DNA of 64,000 nucleotides from Setophaga petechia (lineage: Eukaryota > Chordata > Aves > Passeriformes > Parulidae), in NCBI GenBank assembly GCA_024362935.1, contig JANCRA010000011.1, positions 5,821,501-5,885,500 of the forward strand, given 5' to 3'. The notes under the pieces were generated by a model that saw only the letters and a list, made by a program, of their open reading frames with translations, was not told where the DNA came from and searched no databases. The position numbers were made by a program, and so were the translations under genes. Within the stretch, counting starts at the first letter, position 1, and every line of letters starts with the position of its first letter. Shown piece after piece: positions 1 through 14,035 of this stretch.

Positions 1-745
1 TGTGTGTAAACCCAGGACTTGTGCACTGGTTACTGTTAGCACTCAGCATACCCATTTTGCATAAATATTAAAGATATTAAAAATGCTTTAGAGTACTATT
101 TCCCTAATCCCCAGATCAGAATATCTTAATTTTACAAGTGAGTAAATTAATGAGAAGTATATCAAGTACCTTTACATGACCTTAGCTCTTGAAATAATTT
201 ATCAGTAAATTTTGGGTATAAGCCTTAAGTGTGAGACCGTTATGAGCATAGAGGTTATGGGTATTTCTGAATTATATTATCTATTAAAACCTCTTCTGAC
301 AGTGACAGTATTTCAGGCTGTGTTTGACGAACAATTACCATGGTTCTCAGGCTTTCAGTAGGTACTGCAGTAATTTCAGTTTCTCAGTTTTTACAGTCAT
401 AAAGCTGATGTTTAACAATGCTAACATAGAAAACTAAGTCTAGGACATTTTAAACATACCTTCCTCCCTTGCCCCGAAATTTGTGCACTCTTAAATAGAA
501 CTATTTCTACTGAATAGAAATAGAAGCTATATAATTTATAGCTTTCATGAAACATGGTTAAAAGGCCTTTGTAAGTGTGGCATCGATAGTCTTGATAAAT
601 CAAAGAGAAAATAAATGATTTCTTAATCAGCTGTTATTTTAGTCATGAAATGTTATTTTGGGGTAGTAGTTTTTAGTGGCCTTTTCCTTTTTTTTCCCCA
701 TTTATGTATTTATTTATTTTAATTGACATTGACTCTCCTTTGCAG
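1..745 (+). other. Intron sequence (or upstream flank) of the left-edge gene
   Basis: AT-rich sequence with no open frame of note. It ends in a pyrimidine-rich stretch and TTTGCAG just before position 746, which reads as a splice acceptor. I see no convincing further exon here. A TTTCAG at about 315 followed by a short open stretch was considered, but its reading phase does not join to the 746-777 exon. Confidence 0.45.
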
Positions 746-777
746 ATCATATAGGTTGTAACATAAATGTTGCTCAG
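746..777 (+). CDS. Possible 32-nt coding microexon of the left-edge gene
   Basis: The segment is bounded by a good splice acceptor (CTCCTTTGCAG) and a near-perfect donor (CAG followed by GTAAGT). Two of its three frames contain stops. The third is open: two bases complete a codon from an earlier exon, then ten codons read HIGCNINVAQ. That frame ends exactly on a codon boundary, which matches the phase-0 start of the terminal exon at 2076. The joined product would place this peptide immediately before the membrane-segment residues of the last exon. This is inferred from splice signals and phase only. A chance pairing of acceptor and donor remains possible. Confidence 0.45.
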
Positions 778-2270
<1,493 letters not shown>

Positions 2271-4075
2271 TTTCAAGTGTTAATGACTAAGTAAAGTTTT
2301 GTGAACCTGAGCTAGAAATATCTTGAACCTTGCCTAGAAATATCTATGGACAATTGAAATGGATTTTTAAAAAAATTACAAGTGATTACAGGTTGTACTG
2401 TGGCACAAACCAACTGACCAGCTCTTTAATTGCACATGGGGTGACTTCTAGCAACATAAGGAAGATGGCAAAGTAACTTAAGATGTAAATGCAAATTTGG
2501 CTGCACCTTTGGTCATTTATTATGCCTGTCATGGCCTGTAATCTGCACTTTAAGTAGTTTTTTTTTTCCTTTGCTCCTGTAAACTGAGAAATGCTTCTAT
2601 AAACAAAAAAGTAGCACAGAGGTAAATATTTTTCTGCTTAGCATTATTTATAAGGCTAAATAATTATATACAGTAGAATTTTATTACTGATAAAGGTGAA
2701 TGAGAAAGTATACAATTCAATGTATGTTATTCTTGAATGTCCTTTTGCTTAGGAATTGCTTCCAGAACTTGGAGTGTATTATTTAGCTATTGATGGGACC
2801 ATTTGGCTTTTTCTTCATTTTTTTATTTAAAAAAATAGAACCCTATATAAAGTTCTGGTTGAATGTATTTTTCTAAGTCATTACAAATGTTGCAGAGCCA
2901 TGCAAATGTATTCATACAAGCTTAAATCCTACATTGTGGGACTGAAGTGCTCTTAAATTACATTTTAAGTTACACTGTGTAATATGCAAAGTACAAGGGA
3001 AAATACAGAAGTTAGATTGCAATGACTATTTGAATGACACGTAATTGGTTTTGCCACCTTGGTGATTGTAACAAAGGGCTGTTCCACATTAGTCCTATAT
3101 ATGATATTTTAAATTGTTTAAAGGATGAAGTTTTTCAGCTCACATGACTGCATGTTGTAAGGCTTCTAGAACAGGGAGTTAAATCTCTGCTCTAAACAGA
3201 ATGGTGGGATATTAGCAGTACTAATTTTACAAGAAGGTGGCCTTTATTTTGTAAGTGAATCCCCTCTCCCTTTAAAAAGCTTTAAAAATTCACTTTGGTT
3301 GGCACATCTTTTGTACTAGTTTTACATTTTTTAAAAGATGCAATCTATTACGAATTTCATTAGAGTGAAGAAACGAAAACTAGAGGTTCTCCTTGGAAAA
3401 ACGAAATAATCCAGTAATGGAGAGGACAGCAATGTCTCTGAGACTCAGGAATTCTGACTCCATTTTTGCAAGACAACGCTATATTGGATACTGCTCCTTT
3501 TATGCCTGCTGTGGACTGTTTTTCGATGCATTTAATAGACTGGATAACCTGGCAGTAACTTGTGTGTGTGTCTAAAAGAAAAACAACAATAATGCCTGAA
3601 CACAATGTTCTGTATGCGTGAGTTTCATGTAGATATACACACCAATGTTCAATGGCTTAAACACACGCAAGTCATCTGATACAAAAATAATGTAAAGTAT
3701 GGCTTCTTTTGTAGTTATTTTGTGTGAGTTTTTAAGGATGCTTTCAGTCTTCAAAATTTTGTGTTATTTCCTAACTGTATGACTGTGCCTCCTTTTTGTA
3801 AGGTTGGTTGTAGGGTCGAAGCATTTTTGTCTTAAGAACAGTGGGTCTTCAAGGCCATTGGGAAGCAGAGATGTGAGAGCCTCTGACAGCCTTACCGAGA
3901 GGACGTGCAGCACTCGCGTAACCGAACATCTGCGCGTTCCTTCGTAACGGGAATTCCGTTTTGTTCCTCTAATACATGTCCTTTGCAGATTGCTGTTCTT
4001 GGGTCCTGTGACCTAAAGAACTGAACTAGTCCAGTGAAAGCAACAAAGTTCAGATTGTCTCCTTTCTGTTGTTTA

Positions 4076-4236
4076 GGGACTTGGTTTTGGTTTCTCTTTT
4101 GGTTGGGTTTTGTTTTGGGTTTTTTTTGTTTGTTTCTGTTGGGGGTTTTGGTGGTTTTTTTGTTTGTTTTTTGTTTTTTTTGTTTTGGTTTCATTTGGTT
4201 TTGGGTTTAGTTTTGATTGGTTGGTTTTTGAAAAGG
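4076..4236 (+). repeat. T/G-only low-complexity tract within the 3' UTR
   Basis: About 160 nt of T with runs of one to five G and almost no A or C, in words such as GGTTTTGGG and GTTTGTTT. It belongs to a set of similar tracts in the window (18312-18466, 29093-29214, 30979-31055, and on the other strand 39419-39474 and 39611-39772). If transcribed, it is a U/G-rich RNA segment of the kind bound by CELF- or ELAV-type proteins; that is inference from composition only. Confidence 0.75.
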
Positions 4237-4733
4237 CAATCTGTATCTACCTGGAAGTGTTCATTTACACATCTCTGCCTCTGACAGCTCCTGTGTGAAA
4301 ACAAGAGAGCCAGATAACTTTTTGATGGCGTTATTTGTCATCATAGTATAATTGAGTCCTTTCTTAATTAAAGGGGTTTTTTTTGTTTGTTTCTTGTGAA
4401 GAACAGTCCTTCAGTGAACTGATCTGAACTTTGCTCTATCTTGCCAAATGAACAATAGTGTTTTGAAGAGGGCAGTTCTTTGTTTGCATTTTGTAACTAA
4501 CTTAAGGTTGCGTTGATTATTTGAAACATTTCCCAAATATGTATTTTGAAGTGCTTTTATTTCCATGACATTTTGTAACCAGAGTAACTTCACTATGTGA
4601 ACACTTTTGTAGTATGGAATTAGTTCTTAAGACTTTTGCATTTTGCTTGATACTTGTAATATTTGTGTACAAGTTAATGGGAAATGTGCATTAAAAGGAA
4701 CTTTTCTGTACCATGCCAATCATAATTTTATAC

Positions 4734-4739
4734 AATAAA
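4734..4739 (+). terminator. Canonical polyadenylation signal AATAAA
   Basis: AATAAA at 4734-4739. Several TGTA words, the upstream motif used by the vertebrate cleavage factor CFIm, lie 25-80 nt upstream (near 4654, 4667 and 4707). A G/T-rich stretch follows at about 4807-4822. Cleavage is expected around 4750-4760. A second AATAAA at about 4947-4955 could serve as an alternative distal site. Confidence 0.65.
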
Positions 4740-4757
4740 TTCACTTAAATTTCTTTA

Positions 4758-7700
4758 AAGGAATATGTATTAAATGCTTAGATAGCTATGACGTAGTTGG
4801 AAAGAAGGTGCAGTGGAGTGTCATCTTTATGCAGCCATACAACGATAATTGTCTGCATCAAAGGAGAAACAAGTTAGACTGTAAGGATGAATTCCTTGGG
4901 TGGGGAGTTACTGACAAGGGAAATGGACTCAATTTTTACTTTCATTTAAATAAATACATACTTAATTCTATTAGGTACTTTAAAGGTTTGGTATTTGCAG
5001 CTGCCTTTTTAATAGAAGAATAAGCATACACATGCTTTTGAGAAACATACTACAAAACTGCAAGAGGATTGATATTTCTGAACATAATAGTAGCAAAAGT
5101 GATGTAATTATTATTTTTTTAAGATAAGCTCCCTACTTAGTCTAGTTAAAACGCACAAAGGTATGAATCTAGTTTAAACAGTATGTGGCAAGTCACCTTC
5201 AAGAATATTTTATGGGTTGTCATGATGGTGACATTTCTGCTTTTTGTATATGAAAGATACCTAAAGGGCAGGTCATAAAGAAAGACTCTCAGCTGCATGG
5301 CACCAGTTTTTCTTCTGCCTTGTGGTAAGTGCAATTGTGCAGTAAATTTGTCAAAATTTAACTTTAGACTAAGCATCTATGAGAAAATCCTTTTTTTTAG
5401 TCCCAGAGCTTTATATACTATTCTCATACTGATTTTTGCACAACAACTTGGGCAAGCATTGCTGAGGCCAAGTTTGAGGAATGGAAAGCTGCTCTTACAT
5501 TGTATGTGGCTTTTGTCCCATACTGGATCCTTTGTTTATATTTTCAGCTTTCCACCGGAGGCTGATACAGTTTGGATTTTGAGTGACTGAGATAACTGGA
5601 GTCATCAATTGTCTTGAAAATAATCTACAATAGGATGTTTAAGATGAAATATAAAGGAGTTCCATTCACACTGTGGTCATTTTTAATGGTGCAAGTAAAG
5701 AACTTGGGTCACTCTGTGACAGGCTTTCTCACAATAATTCAAAGCTGGCACTAGTCCTGTCTGTGTAAGATGATGGTTTGGGCATGAGGGGATATGAATC
5801 GATTGCAGAAGGGGAGCTGATGCAAATTATGGCTGTGCTGTGCAAAGCAGCTTGTCTCAATCCTCTCCAGTCCTGCAGAATTAGTGATGTGCCTGGCAGC
5901 ACAGGGGCAATTAGTCTAACAAATTCTCTCTTCATGGACATTAGCATTTGTCTTGCACTACCCTGCTGTATTGATTTTTAATTTATATTAATTTATTAGT
6001 GATAAGTAGCAAGAAGCTGAGTCTGTGGTGTCAATCCCGTCCCTTTCCCACTGCAATATATTATCCTTGTGTATTGCTAAACTTAAAATTACATTTTAAT
6101 GAAGTCCTAACTTCATTAGTGTAAGTTAAGTCCTCCTTGCTAGCCAAGTGACTAATAGGTAGTTGTTTGGCTCTGGATTCTTGATTCATTTGGGAAGTTA
6201 GCTGGGCCCGATTTGCTGTTGTGAGGGTGAAAACTCCTCTAACTTTTCTTCTAGTCATTTAGAGCTTCAGATGCATTGCTAAAGAAATTAACAGAACAGG
6301 CTTAATGTACTGGAGATTTTGCTTTGTTTTAGAGCAAAAGCCAGTAGCAAGGTAGTGGAAGGGTTTGTTCTGCCTGATTCTGAGGCTTGAATATTAGGTG
6401 CCATCCTTTTTGGAAGACAGTGTTTCCAAGATGTAGCCCACATAAGCTCATGTCAGTCGAGGTAATAAAGGACTGTAAAACCTGGATATTCAGTTAGTGT
6501 GACAAGTCTTTTTACATCATGCAATCTCCAGCCCAGCACAGTTTGGCATTGGTGAGTGTAGTGCATTGCTTCCCATCCCTCCTGTGCAGGAGGAGGAATT
6601 TAGAGAGCTGCAAGTTGTTCAAGCTGTAGGGGAAGTTATCATCTGGGCACAGTGGACACTGTTTGAAGAGTTAAATTAACCACAATGTTGCCAGACCTTT
6701 GCATACACCTAAGTGCCTTGGTTTTGTAATTGCCACATCATTCGGCAACTTCTGCTTCTTATCAGCTGGGGTAGCCTGGCCTAGGGGCAGGTCAACATTT
6801 TCCCTTCTAGACAATTCTAGCATGCTTTGACTTTTAGACCTCTTAACTTCTGAAATAACCTTCTGCTGACTTTTCTGTAAATTAGAAAGGCTTAGTTTGT
6901 CCTAATAACAGGGTAAGATCACCTGGGATACAAATTTGTGTACTAAGTGGTGTTCCTGAGTGTGTGTGAGCTCCCTTTGCTGAATGTGAGGTGTTTCCCT
7001 CTGTTCCCTGTAAGCTGCAACTGTTTCCCTTAAAGTCTGTGGGTGGGTGGGAGGAAGGACGGAAAGGCCTGCGGTGATGAACTGTTCTAATAACAAATTT
7101 TCACTGTGCTTTAGAAACTTGATTGCTTAAGATCACAAATATTCTCCATTTAGTGTGAGAAATGGTAGGTGGTGAGGGGAATAGACTAATGAATTCTCTG
7201 ATTTTTGTGAGGGAGTAAGAATTTGCTTGAATAGATTATGAAGTACCCAGATGATAGAGGGTTGTTTTTAGTTGGACTTTTGGGGGTGGAGAGGGATGGG
7301 GGTGGTACTACTGGAAGTAAATAACACTGAAATGGCAACAGTATGAAGCTTTAAACCTTGACTTTTTTGACTTTTCCAGGTGTCTTTTACAGTTATGGGG
7401 GATAGAGCCTCAGAAGAAGATGTGCTAAACACTCAAAGAGTGTTTCTCGGATTCTGGAGAGCAGCTGGATGCACACCTCTGCCTCCAGGACCTGCTTTTT
7501 TAATTTGAGCTAGAGAGGTGCAAACCAGAAGTAATGGCTAGATCTCATCAAAAGTGGAACATTTATTGCTGCCCTTTTGATATCTTATGCAGCAGCAGCA
7601 CATGGCAGATGGTTTGCCTGCCTGAAAGGTTTCCTTTTCGCCTTGCTCGGCTTTGCCTGGCACGGGTGGTGGCTGGGGGAGGAAGAGCTGTGCACTTGCC

Positions 7701-9670
7701 ATTTGCTTTTCCACCAGCTGGGGAGGCAGAGATTGCTGAGCTGAAGCCAGAGGTTGCTCTGTCTTTCATCCCCAAACCACTATGAGTAACTTCCTTTCCC
7801 TGTGATCTAAAAAAAAAAGTTACAAAACCAAACCAAAATAAATGATAATTTAAAAAAGCCCCCAAACAGTGCCACCCAAGAAAGCTTCAGAACTGGTAAA
7901 ATTCATACCAGTAAATTAATATTCTGTATATTCTCCCATGGATGCAAATTGAGGTACAAAATTCTGCATTTTCTGTTCAGACAGCTGTAGTAATCTCTTC
8001 CACTTTCAGCAGCTCCTGTGTGAGGTTCTGCAGTCAGTGAGCTTTGAGGGACCAGTGCTGTGGTAGCTGTGCAGGGATTTCCTTGCAGCTGACACTGGAC
8101 TGAACCACTGATTTCCACCCATTCTCTTGTGGTGCTGAATTTCAGGGTTTCACAGCTGTGGAACCCATAGCCGTATGCACATGTGCAGCTCCAAGGTCAT
8201 ATAGCCTGGTGCTTTACAAGCATTTTGTGTTGCATTTGTGTTGTGTTCTGTGGGAAGGCTGCAGTGGTTGTAACACGATGTGTGTCTTTCCAGGTTTTAG
8301 CCAGAACACAGTTGATTTTTGTGCAGTGAGTTGAAATGTATTTCTCTGACTACAGCATGCCTCTTTCCCCCTGCCCCCACGGCAGCCACAGCAGTTTCTC
8401 AGATGTTGTATGGTTATCATTTGGTTTGCAGGCAAATACAGGACTGTGCTATGTATACATGCTGCTCCATCACTAAGCAGATTTTTTTTGGTGGCTGTCT
8501 CCTTTCAGCTGAGGAATCTATCCATCTTTTTTCCACCTACTTCACTCAGTCTAATGACAGACATTTGTCTTGCAATGGATGCTTCTTGTAATTAAGTTGG
8601 GCATGGTAGTGTTCTTTCAAACAAGCTTGGAGGTGGGAAAATGGCAGGGTCTGGAGAAATAACTCTGGACTCTTCAGAGACCTGGCATTTGCAATGGAGA
8701 AAAGTCTTGTAGTAATGAGTTTCAAAAATGTTTCCATAAAGAAGCATTTTGAGAATTTAGAATTTAGAGGAGGAAGGGGAAAGTTGCAATTAGTGTAAAG
8801 AATATTAGTATACTTAGCAAGAGGTAAAAACCCTGGCAGCTATAATTAGAGGACTTTATTCTCTCCTTTTCAGTGAGTCATTCCAGAAAGAATGGATTAA
8901 ATGTATTTTTTAATCCTTTTTACTTGTTAAAACCCGAATAGGAAAAGGAAAGGGAGTCACAGAAGAATGTATTAACAATGCAGAAAATGCAGACTTGTAC
9001 AGATTACTGTATTAACCTTGAGACAAGGCAGATATTTGCTTTTTTAGGTGGCAGGTATGTTGGTACAAATCTACTTTTCTTCATTATATCTGCTCTGATA
9101 AACAGAGGTTAAAAAGTAACCATGTAGTGAAGCATGGGTAGATTTCTATCACATGGATTATATTCTCTTGGGGAAAAGTCCTTGAGTATTCAGTATTTGG
9201 AGTTATTGCAGAGCAGAAGTATCTGGTGGTGTTCTCTTCCTATGCGCCACATTGTATATGAGCCACTACAGTGTCTCAGAATTGGCAAAATGTGTAGCTG
9301 TGGTAATGTGGCATAAGCCTGAGCAAATAATCCCTCCCCCTTAGCAGCAAGTCTAACCAGCTTAGAACTTGATAAAGGAGATGCACCTGCACTTTCTGGT
9401 AATGGATATAATTGGCCATAATGATATTTACAATGTTTGAGGTACCTCTGATGGAAGCCCTTTACAGGTGTACTGTGTGATTACATTTACCTAAATAAGA
9501 GATGAGTTTTCTCCTAAAAAAAAAACCAAAACCCAAACAAAACAAAACTACCTCTTGTTTTCCCTTATATTTAAGAATTAACATAACCAAGCTGGGAACT
9601 TCTGCCTTGAACAAATGAGATCATTTTAACCAGCTGCTCCAGAAGAGCAGTTTGCTTCCAGTTTTTAGCA
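4758..9670. other. Intergenic sequence, no gene seen
   Basis: AT-rich, with stops in all frames at close spacing. A modestly GC-richer patch at 7610-7790 contains an 83-codon frame on + (7534-7785) and an overlapping 100-codon frame on -; having both open at once points to composition rather than coding. An A/C-rich stretch lies at 7805-7850 and another at 9516-9552. I see no RNA gene or clear repeat family. Confidence 0.55.
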
Positions 9671-9985
9671 TTATAGAGTAATGAAGATTGGAAAGGATAT
9701 CCAGTCTAGCCCTTGCTGAGTTAGATCTGCTCTCCTGAGGGATGAGGCTTAAGTATCTCCAAGAGTGGAAGATCCAGAGGTCTGGGTGACCTGGTCCAAT
9801 CTTTGACCAACCTATGGCAAAAAATACTTACTTACTTAAGGAAGTATTTTTCCTCATACTTGGTTGGACTTGTGTTGCAGTTTGTGTCCATTGCTTCTGT
9901 TACTGGACACGGACACCTCTGGGAATATTATGGCTCTGTCTTCTCTTCCTGCCCACTAGGTAGTCAAAGACAGCAGTTGAGTGGA
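9671..9985 (-). mobile_element. CR1: CR1 LINE 3' fragment, antisense
   Basis: Reads as the complement of a CR1 3' end. 'GATTGGAAAGGATATCCAGTCTAG' is the complement of the terminal region. Next comes 'GACCTGGTCCAATCTTTGACCAACC', then 'GTATTTTTCCTCATACTTGG', then 'CAGTTTGTGTCCATTGCTTCTG' with 'ACTGGACAC', in the expected order. It is diverged and truncated at the 5' end, as is usual for CR1. Confidence 0.75.
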
Positions 9986-11667
9986 AGCTGGGGGCTACAA
10001 CTCCCTCAGAGGCACTTCTGCTATGTAGGAACCCAGCAGGAATGGGCAGGAGATGCTGGTGGGAGGCTGGTGCTGGGGGCTTGGGTACTGCAACAAGAGA
10101 GCAGAGGTGCAAAAGGTCATGTTCTTACATTCAGCCCCGCAGGTCAAAGAAATGCACAATTCCTTGGATATTTGTTGTTTCTCTGTGATTGTAATGACAT
10201 GCATGCACTTGAATATTTATGTTGCAAAAGAGTTATTTGTGCATGAAGATCACAGATGAGGAGAAAGGCATCTCCAAACGCTGACCTGGCTAAGTTATAG
10301 CTGGAGAACAAAGAGAATATGAAATCCCAAGTGACATCTCAGACTAATTTTGTTTTATTCTGCTGCTGAATATGCATTTTTGCCATTTCATGCAGTAGCT
10401 TCTTAGACACATCCTCAAAACTTGTATTTTTGAATTGTTGCATTTAAATGCTTAAATTAAGTATCTATATCTATATCTATATGGTTTGATTCCAAGTTTT
10501 TCTCTTAAATGCCGTGGTAATTATTAAAGTGTACTTTTCAAAGTGTCAGCTTAAAGTAATACTGGTAAAAATGATAGCAGCATATCAGCTATTCAAAGCA
10601 GAGTGTTTTTCTTCCTAGAGGTATCTACAATAATGACAATTAAGACAAATGTCCAAACACTTGCAAATAAATGTTTTAAGTACAGTGAAATTACTGTGAG
10701 TCATTTTCAGATTCATGCTGTCTTGGCAACTGTTTTATTTTTCCTATTTTGTACTATTAGTGGGTATTTAACAGTAGCAGGGCAACAGTGAATGCTGTCA
10801 ATACAAGAGAAGGAAATATTTTGTCTGAATTTCTCAAAGAAGTCCTGTTATGTATAATAAGTATTAGATACCCAGAAAACAGTTTCTCTAAAGTAGCTTT
10901 GTGCCTAAAAGATGCCTGAAGCCATGTGCTAAGGGTCTCCAAAGCATTTCAGCACCAATTCCACTGAACACTTCTGATGTTTTCCGGTGCTTTTAAGGGG
11001 CCTTTTGTGACCTGCTGCATCTGTATTGCCCAGTCCCGAGTTTGGAGAGGCACAAGAGGATCAGAATAGAAGTGCTGTGGTGTCTTCTGCAAAGCAGCAA
11101 TTCCCTGATCCTGATTCCCACTGATTTCTGAACTTGTCAGCTTTTGGAGATCTTCACTCGTGATGAATCAAGATACTGTGATGAATGTGTCATGCCTCTT
11201 GGAGAGGTACAGTCTCTTGTTAAGTTGCCTCAGGCATGCTTCCCTCTAGTTTGGAACAAAGGAATTTGAATTTTATGTACTTTTCTTGAAATCTTGCTGA
11301 ACCCTAATCTACCTAGATGTTGTCATCTAAATGCAGACTGCAGAACAAGCTTAGAAGTACATTAAAATAAATCACAAATGAAGGCTGTGACTGTATTGAA
11401 ATATTGGACAGTGAACCAGACCTGCTCCCTACCATCACCTTAAATTCCTCAACCTAAATCACGTGTAGGTTGTTAGCTGGAGCTGCAATGCAATTCAAAG
11501 CAAAAACACTGCTTGCTATATATGGTTTCACTTTGCTCTAGAGATCCCTCAGCATATGTCTGAGATGATCCTGAGGAAAGTAGTGCTGACACATCTTGCT
11601 TGAACTCTTTGTACTACATACAGGAAGAGAGACGAAGCATGGAACAAAGAGGTCAGGAAACTGGTTG

Positions 11668-11671
<4 letters not shown>
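9986..11671. other. Intergenic sequence, no gene seen
   Basis: AT-rich unique-looking sequence. A short CTATAT hexamer run (about 10462-10482) is the only tandem repeat noticed. Open frames are short. Confidence 0.5.
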
Positions 11672-11718
<47 letters not shown>

Positions 11719-11744
11719 TTATATATATATACACACATATACAT

Positions 11745-11780
<36 letters not shown>

Positions 11781-11798
11781 TCATATATTTACATATAT
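11672..11798. repeat. Compound (TA)n/(CA)n microsatellite
   Basis: A long ATAT run interrupted by TTTATATATTT, then ACACACATATACATACACACAC..., then a second long ATAT run. Total about 127 nt. The (TA)n arms on each side of the (CA)n core are self-complementary and could extrude as a cruciform. Reported open frames across it are Tyr/Ile repeats and not genes. Confidence 0.95.
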
Positions 11799-13957
11799 GA
11801 CTGCAGATTAAATAGGCTCACAGCTTTGTGATCTCCAGCACACAGACATTCTGGACTTCAGAGTCCATATCTTCTTAATCTGAAAAAAGCACCTCAGCAA
11901 TAGTGCTGTTTCAATCTATAAAACAATTTTGCACACAGGGTTTTGTGGAACGCTGTATCTGTGTGCTTGCAGGTCAAAAACCACTTCTCAAAATCTCATC
12001 CTTGCAAAACCAGCCTAAAAGTCTGGTCTCAGAGACTCATTTTGTGAAGCTAACTCTGAGATGCTGCACTAGTTCATTGCAGGGAGGAATACCAAGAAGC
12101 CATGCTGTTAATTCAGAAGTCTGCTGCTTGCACGAATATTCTTCTGCTGCCATTTGGAAAGGATGAAATTTTGCAATAAAAAATTAGTATCAATAAGGAA
12201 GGTTTATTATCTTGTGTCAATATTATTACAATATTAACTTCTCATTGATTCCAAGAACTCTGTGTTATATTTGGATTTGTGTCCTCTGAAGTATACTTAA
12301 CAGTTTCAGGATTTAATAATAAATTGCAATACAGATGGCACCCACAGTGGAACTAGATGGATTATCTCATTGTAAGATACTGGAACTGGAGAAGATAAAA
12401 GCAAAACTAATTGTATTTTATAATTTCATTATAATTTAATCTTATATAAATTTAAGGTTTTATATCAGTATGTTCATATATATGCATTAAATATGCATAA
12501 TCATATGCATTAAATCTCTAGCTCTTACTTAAGTAATCTCCAACTTTCTTAAAGGCTTAAGAATATACTTAGATGAAAAAATCAGTATGCTAAATATTTC
12601 AGACTGGAGGGATGAGAGAGAACTCCCCCACTGTATCTGACATCCTCCCCTCGCTCTCCAAAAAAAACCCCTAATTTTCCAAGTGTGTTCATGTGTTCAA
12701 GGGTTTTAGATCTCAAAATTCTAACAGAATGCAGAAAAACTGCTTAAAAGTTTCCCTTTACAATCATCTTCATAGGTGGCAAATAAAACCACATATTTAG
12801 TCAATATTAATAATTAATAAAAAAGAGTAATAGAAAATAATCCTCTTTCACTTCCTTCATCTATCCTCTCCTTTGAATACATGGAGAAAATTCCACGTAG
12901 CATTTCTACCTGGAAATTTTGAAGTCTGACTTAAAAATAATTGAGGTCTGAACTCAGCAGAGAGGTCTGTATAGCAAGTTAAGTTCCTGCATCATCACAG
13001 AGCAATGGCTAAATAAAGTAGTGCAGTATCCCCCTAAGAAAAGTCTTTTCTTAAATGGTACATTAAATTAAACATTTTTACTCATTTTACTATTAGAATA
13101 ATATTCACTGGAGAAGACTACTTAAAAAATTATAAAATTATATGGTGTTACATTGTAGGTTACAGAAAGTGAATCCCTCTCAATCTCTTGAAGAACAGTA
13201 TATTATAGTCTAGATCAGTTTAAATAAAAGAAAAATGTTCACTGAAAATATAAGGAAGTTTCTAGATGGCATGGAAACAGACAGGCAGCTTTTTGTACAG
13301 CACTTATTTTGAACATCTTTCTCTTTCCCTTTTCCTATTCTCAAAATGGATTCTTTGTATTGGCAAGGTTAATATCTGGTTTTACATGTGGGGTTTTTGT
13401 TTTTTTTTTAAAGGGATAGTGATTTCTGAGGGTTAGGAATCTTTAAAAACTTCCATGACAGCAAGAGTTGTTCCCATCTCTTCAGTGGATCTTCTCCTCT
13501 GGCAGTTTGTTTTACTTTTGTAATGCTGTTTGCCTGGCTTTTCACTTGAAGCAGGAGAAAAGGCAAAGATCTGGTCTGCTGCCACGTGCACATTTGCCTG
13601 AAACAAGAAAACAACCTGATTCAAGACTGACAGTGGGGGTTTATTAAAGGGGTTGCTTTGGGATAGAAAACTGCTTTATATTTTATCTGTATTCATTATA
13701 TTAGCTTGACCTATTTGTGTGCACATCAGTAATCATTTCTCTTTAGAATTAAAAACAAAACTCTGTGTCTTGTTAGGAGCTTCCTTATATTGATAACCAA
13801 TTTTGCTACTTACCAGGAGAGATTGATTAGTGTGCTCAGGATGAAGAGTTAGAGTACACAGCTTATAGTCTCCCTGACTGCCTCTTCCCAAAGAGGGATT
13901 TGTGCAGGAAAAGAAATAATTATTGACCATGTGGTCTGTAGCATATGATAGATAAAG
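11799..13957. other. Intergenic sequence, no gene seen
   Basis: AT-rich sequence with no recognisable repeat family and no protein-like frame above about 87 codons. A short frame at 11903-12166 has no familiar features. Confidence 0.5.
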
Positions 13958-14028
13958 AAGGAGGGAGGGAGGGAGGGAGGGAGGAAGGAAGGAAGGAAGG
14001 AAGGAAGGAAGGAAGGAAGGAAGGAAGG
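13958..14028 (+). repeat. (GGGA)n then (GGAA)n microsatellite
   Basis: About six GGGA units (13959-13983) pass directly into about eleven uninterrupted GGAA units (to 14028). The strand is pure purine for about 70 nt. Poly-Leu/Pro/Ser frames on the opposite strand (13733-14091) come from this repeat. Confidence 0.95.
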
Positions 14029-14035
14029 TTGGTTT

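Larger units (their letters stand above)
2271..4757 (+). other. 3' UTR of the left-edge gene (about 2.5 kb)
   Basis: Follows the TGA at 2268-2270 and extends to about 15-20 nt past the AATAAA at 4734-4739. It is AT-rich with AU-rich elements (for example ATTATTTATAA near 2643). It includes a T/G-only tract of about 160 nt at 4076-4236 that would give the mRNA a long U/G-rich segment. No long open frame with protein-like character is present. Transcription through this region is inferred, not shown. Confidence 0.65.

Noticed and set aside
306..357. Possible additional exon after TATTTCAG at about 315
   Set aside because: The only open frame through it does not give a phase compatible with the 746-777 exon, and the donor (TAG then GTACTG) is weak.
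9803..10246. 147-codon open frame on +
   Set aside because: Its first part is antisense CR1 and the remainder has no known features.
11538..11811. Tyr/Ile-rich frames
   Set aside because: Direct translations of the TA/CA microsatellite.
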